From the NCBI GenBank assembly GCA_022822245.1, contig JAJECB010000003.1:1-7443 (forward strand): 7,443 bases of DNA, written 5' to 3'. Source of the DNA: Gammaproteobacteria bacterium. Its GTDB lineage: Bacteria; Pseudomonadota; Gammaproteobacteria; HK1. Positions 6,204 through 7,443 of this stretch are shown here, piece after piece (the first letter of the stretch is position 1; every line of letters begins with the position of its first letter). The notes below the pieces were generated by a model. The model was not told where the DNA came from. It did not search any database and worked only from the letters and a program-made list of their open reading frames with translations. The position numbers and the translations under genes are program-made.

Positions 6204-7367
6204 TTAGTCCCCCGCCCCGCGGCGGGCTTCCAGAGCCGTCCGAAGCTGTCCCTCGTCGGGCCTCTGGTAGCAGTTGAGCACCGTCTTGGCGTTCTTCCAG
6301 CCGCCAAGCTCGCAGAGCACCTTGAGCGGCTGGTCCATCAGGTCGCTCGCAAACTTGCGCCTTAGCGAGTGCCAACCCCTCCGGTGCTTCCGCTCCATCC
6401 CCGCGAGTCGCTCGGCTCTGCGCCACCAGTTGCGCGGCTGCGACGGGCTCACGCATTTCAAGGGATGCTTCGCCGAGGGAAGCACCGGCGCGTCCCCGTT
6501 CCCGGGGCTCCTCCTCCACGCCTGCTTGAGCACGACGAGTGCCTTTGCGGACAACGGGGTTCGGTGCTCGTATCCCGTCTTCTCGTGCTCGCTACGCCAC
6601 CGGATGGTTTCGCGATCGAGGTCGATATCGGCCCACCTGAGGTGCCGGATCGCCCCGATTCGGTGCCCGGTCTCGTGTGCTAGCACGAGTGCGACGTGGA
6701 ACCGCCACCCGACCTGCCGGGACACCTCCAGTAGCGCCCGGTATTCCTTGTCCGTAACGACGACGCGAACCGGGTTCTTCTCGACGGGCTTCCTGAGACC
6801 CTTGAGCGGGTTTCTGTCGAGGAGCAGGCGGCCGTGCTCGTCTCTCGACCTCGCGGCCCAGTTGAGCACCGCCATCAGGAACGTGAGGTTCCCTCCGATG
6901 GTCCGGTCGGACACGGGTCTTCCGCTCGGACCGATCCTGCCCGCGCGCCGCGCCCGGATGAACCGGTCCCAGTCCCTTCGCGACAGCGTCTCGGGTCTTC
7001 GGTCCCGTCCGAGGAAGTCGAGGAACATCGCCGTCGCCGCCCGGTCGTGCATGCGGGACGTATACGCCTTGGTGGGCGTCACTTCCTCACCGTAGATTTC
7101 AAAAAGCGCTTCCAAGGTGAGCGGTTCGGGCTCGGGTTCGGCCTTGCCGTTGGGCTCGTGGACCGCCAAGCCGGCGGCAACCTCGTCCGCCTGCCGCTTG
7201 GCCCGCGACCAATCGCGGTGCTTCAGCGATCTCGTGAGCCTGCGCCCATTCTCGCGCCACTCGATCTGGTAGATGCCGGTCTTCGGGTCGGGAAACACCC
7301 GGACCCGGTTCCGGCCCCATTCACCGGCGCCGTAGGAGCGCCGACTTCGTTTCGTGCGTGCCATCAT
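6204..7367 (-). CDS. Tyrosine-type site-specific recombinase (integrase)
   Basis: Phage or integrative-element integrase of 387 residues that cuts and rejoins DNA through a covalent tyrosine link. A basic N-terminus leads into a short beta-rich arm-binding region (VRVFPDPKTGIYQIEWRENG). A SAM-like core-binding domain (about residues 80-190) and the catalytic domain follow. The full catalytic set is visible: R236 in HETGHRIGAIRHLRW, K263 in HEKTGYEHRTPLS, H333 and R336 in WHSLRRKF, W357 in ELGGWKNAKTV, and nucleophile Y367 in LNCYQRP. Nothing suggests decay. ATG 7367 was chosen because GAGGA lies 5 bases upstream (7373-7377). ATG 7364 is also possible, and a TTG at 7409 would give a 401-residue form without a good SD. 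Its 3' end faces the broken DUF222 gene, an orientation common where the attachment site is next to int. No excisionase or cargo gene is in view; the rest of the element should lie to the right of the window. Confidence 0.95.
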   Translation of the reverse strand: MMARTKRSRRSYGAGEWGRNRVRVFPDPKTGIYQIEWRENGRRLTRSLKHRDWSRAKRQADEVAAGLAVHEPNGKAEPEPEPLTLEALFEIYGEEVTPTKAYTSRMHDRAATAMFLDFLGRDRRPETLSRRDWDRFIRARRAGRIGPSGRPVSDRTIGGNLTFLMAVLNWAARSRDEHGRLLLDRNPLKGLRKPVEKNPVRVVVTDKEYRALLEVSRQVGWRFHVALVLAHETGHRIGAIRHLRWADIDLDRETIRWRSEHEKTGYEHRTPLSAKALVVLKQAWRRSPGNGDAPVLPSAKHPLKCVSPSQPRNWWRRAERLAGMERKHRRGWHSLRRKFASDLMDQPLKVLCELGGWKNAKTVLNCYQRPDEGQLRTALEARRGAGD

Positions 7368-7443
7368 TCGATTCCTCGTGTGATGGACCGCACGATCTGC
7401 GCTCATCAAAGCTCGCTGCGGGAGGCCGTCCGCGCCAGATTTC
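7368..7443 (-). promoter_or_regulatory. Upstream region of the integrase
   Basis: 76 bp up to the window edge. It contains the GAGGA ribosome-binding site (7373-7377) that supports the integrase start at 7367. No convincing promoter or operator can be named in the remainder. Confidence 0.45.

Noticed and set aside
6186..6205. TCCC-gccaaat-GGGA followed by five T as a rho-independent terminator on the plus strand
   Set aside because: The stem is only four base pairs and the T-run overlaps the integrase stop codon; too weak to call.
6211..6226. Perfect GC hairpin CCCGCC-ccgc-GGCGGG as an integrase terminator
   Set aside because: It lies inside the last codons of the integrase, and no U-run follows on that strand.
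1..7443. CRISPR arrays, rRNA or tRNA genes, insertion sequence terminal repeats
   Set aside because: No regularly spaced repeats of CRISPR size, no RNA gene signatures and no paired terminal repeats were seen on either strand.

Overview
The window is high-GC bacterial DNA. It codes for a Kdo transferase and an LPS-type heptosyltransferase, so the host should be a Gram-negative (diderm) bacterium that makes Kdo/heptose lipopolysaccharide. GC-rich codon use, a zinc-type PHP domain in DnaE and the presence of DUF222 and Rpn family genes would fit an environmental lineage such as Gemmatimonadota. That placement is a guess from gene content, not a sequence match.

Left part (1-2948), chromosomal core. 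On the minus strand lies the N-terminal part of dnaE (replicative DNA polymerase III alpha), which runs off the left edge. Upstream of it, also on the minus strand, is a family 9 glycosyltransferase (heptosyltransferase-like) whose N-terminus carries a 7-residue tandem repeat encoded by 21-bp DNA repeats. A 240-bp divergent intergenic region with short direct repeats separates it from the next gene.

Middle (2949-4310). A plus-strand Kdo transferase (waaA/kdtA-like) completes a small LPS inner-core pair with the divergent glycosyltransferase. Its N-terminal acceptor half is canonical, while the C-terminal sugar-nucleotide loop is unusual.

Right part (4311-7443), accessory. Three genes of transfer- or conflict-related families follow: an Rpn-family PD-(D/E)XK nuclease with a C-terminal DUF4351-like module, a DUF222/13E12-family gene that stops after about 170 residues, and a complete tyrosine recombinase on the opposite strand whose 3' end points at the truncated gene. 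The simplest reading is that an integrative element, continuing past the right edge, inserted into the DUF222 gene near position 6112. An imperfect inverted repeat at 6114-6141 is a candidate recombination core at that junction.

The most interesting local signal is inside the Rpn gene. A perfect AGGAGG eight bases before an in-frame ATG (5174) could direct separate synthesis of the 100-residue C-terminal part. This matches the known layout of Rpn toxins with intragenic antitoxins. The full-length start has a much poorer ribosome-binding site.
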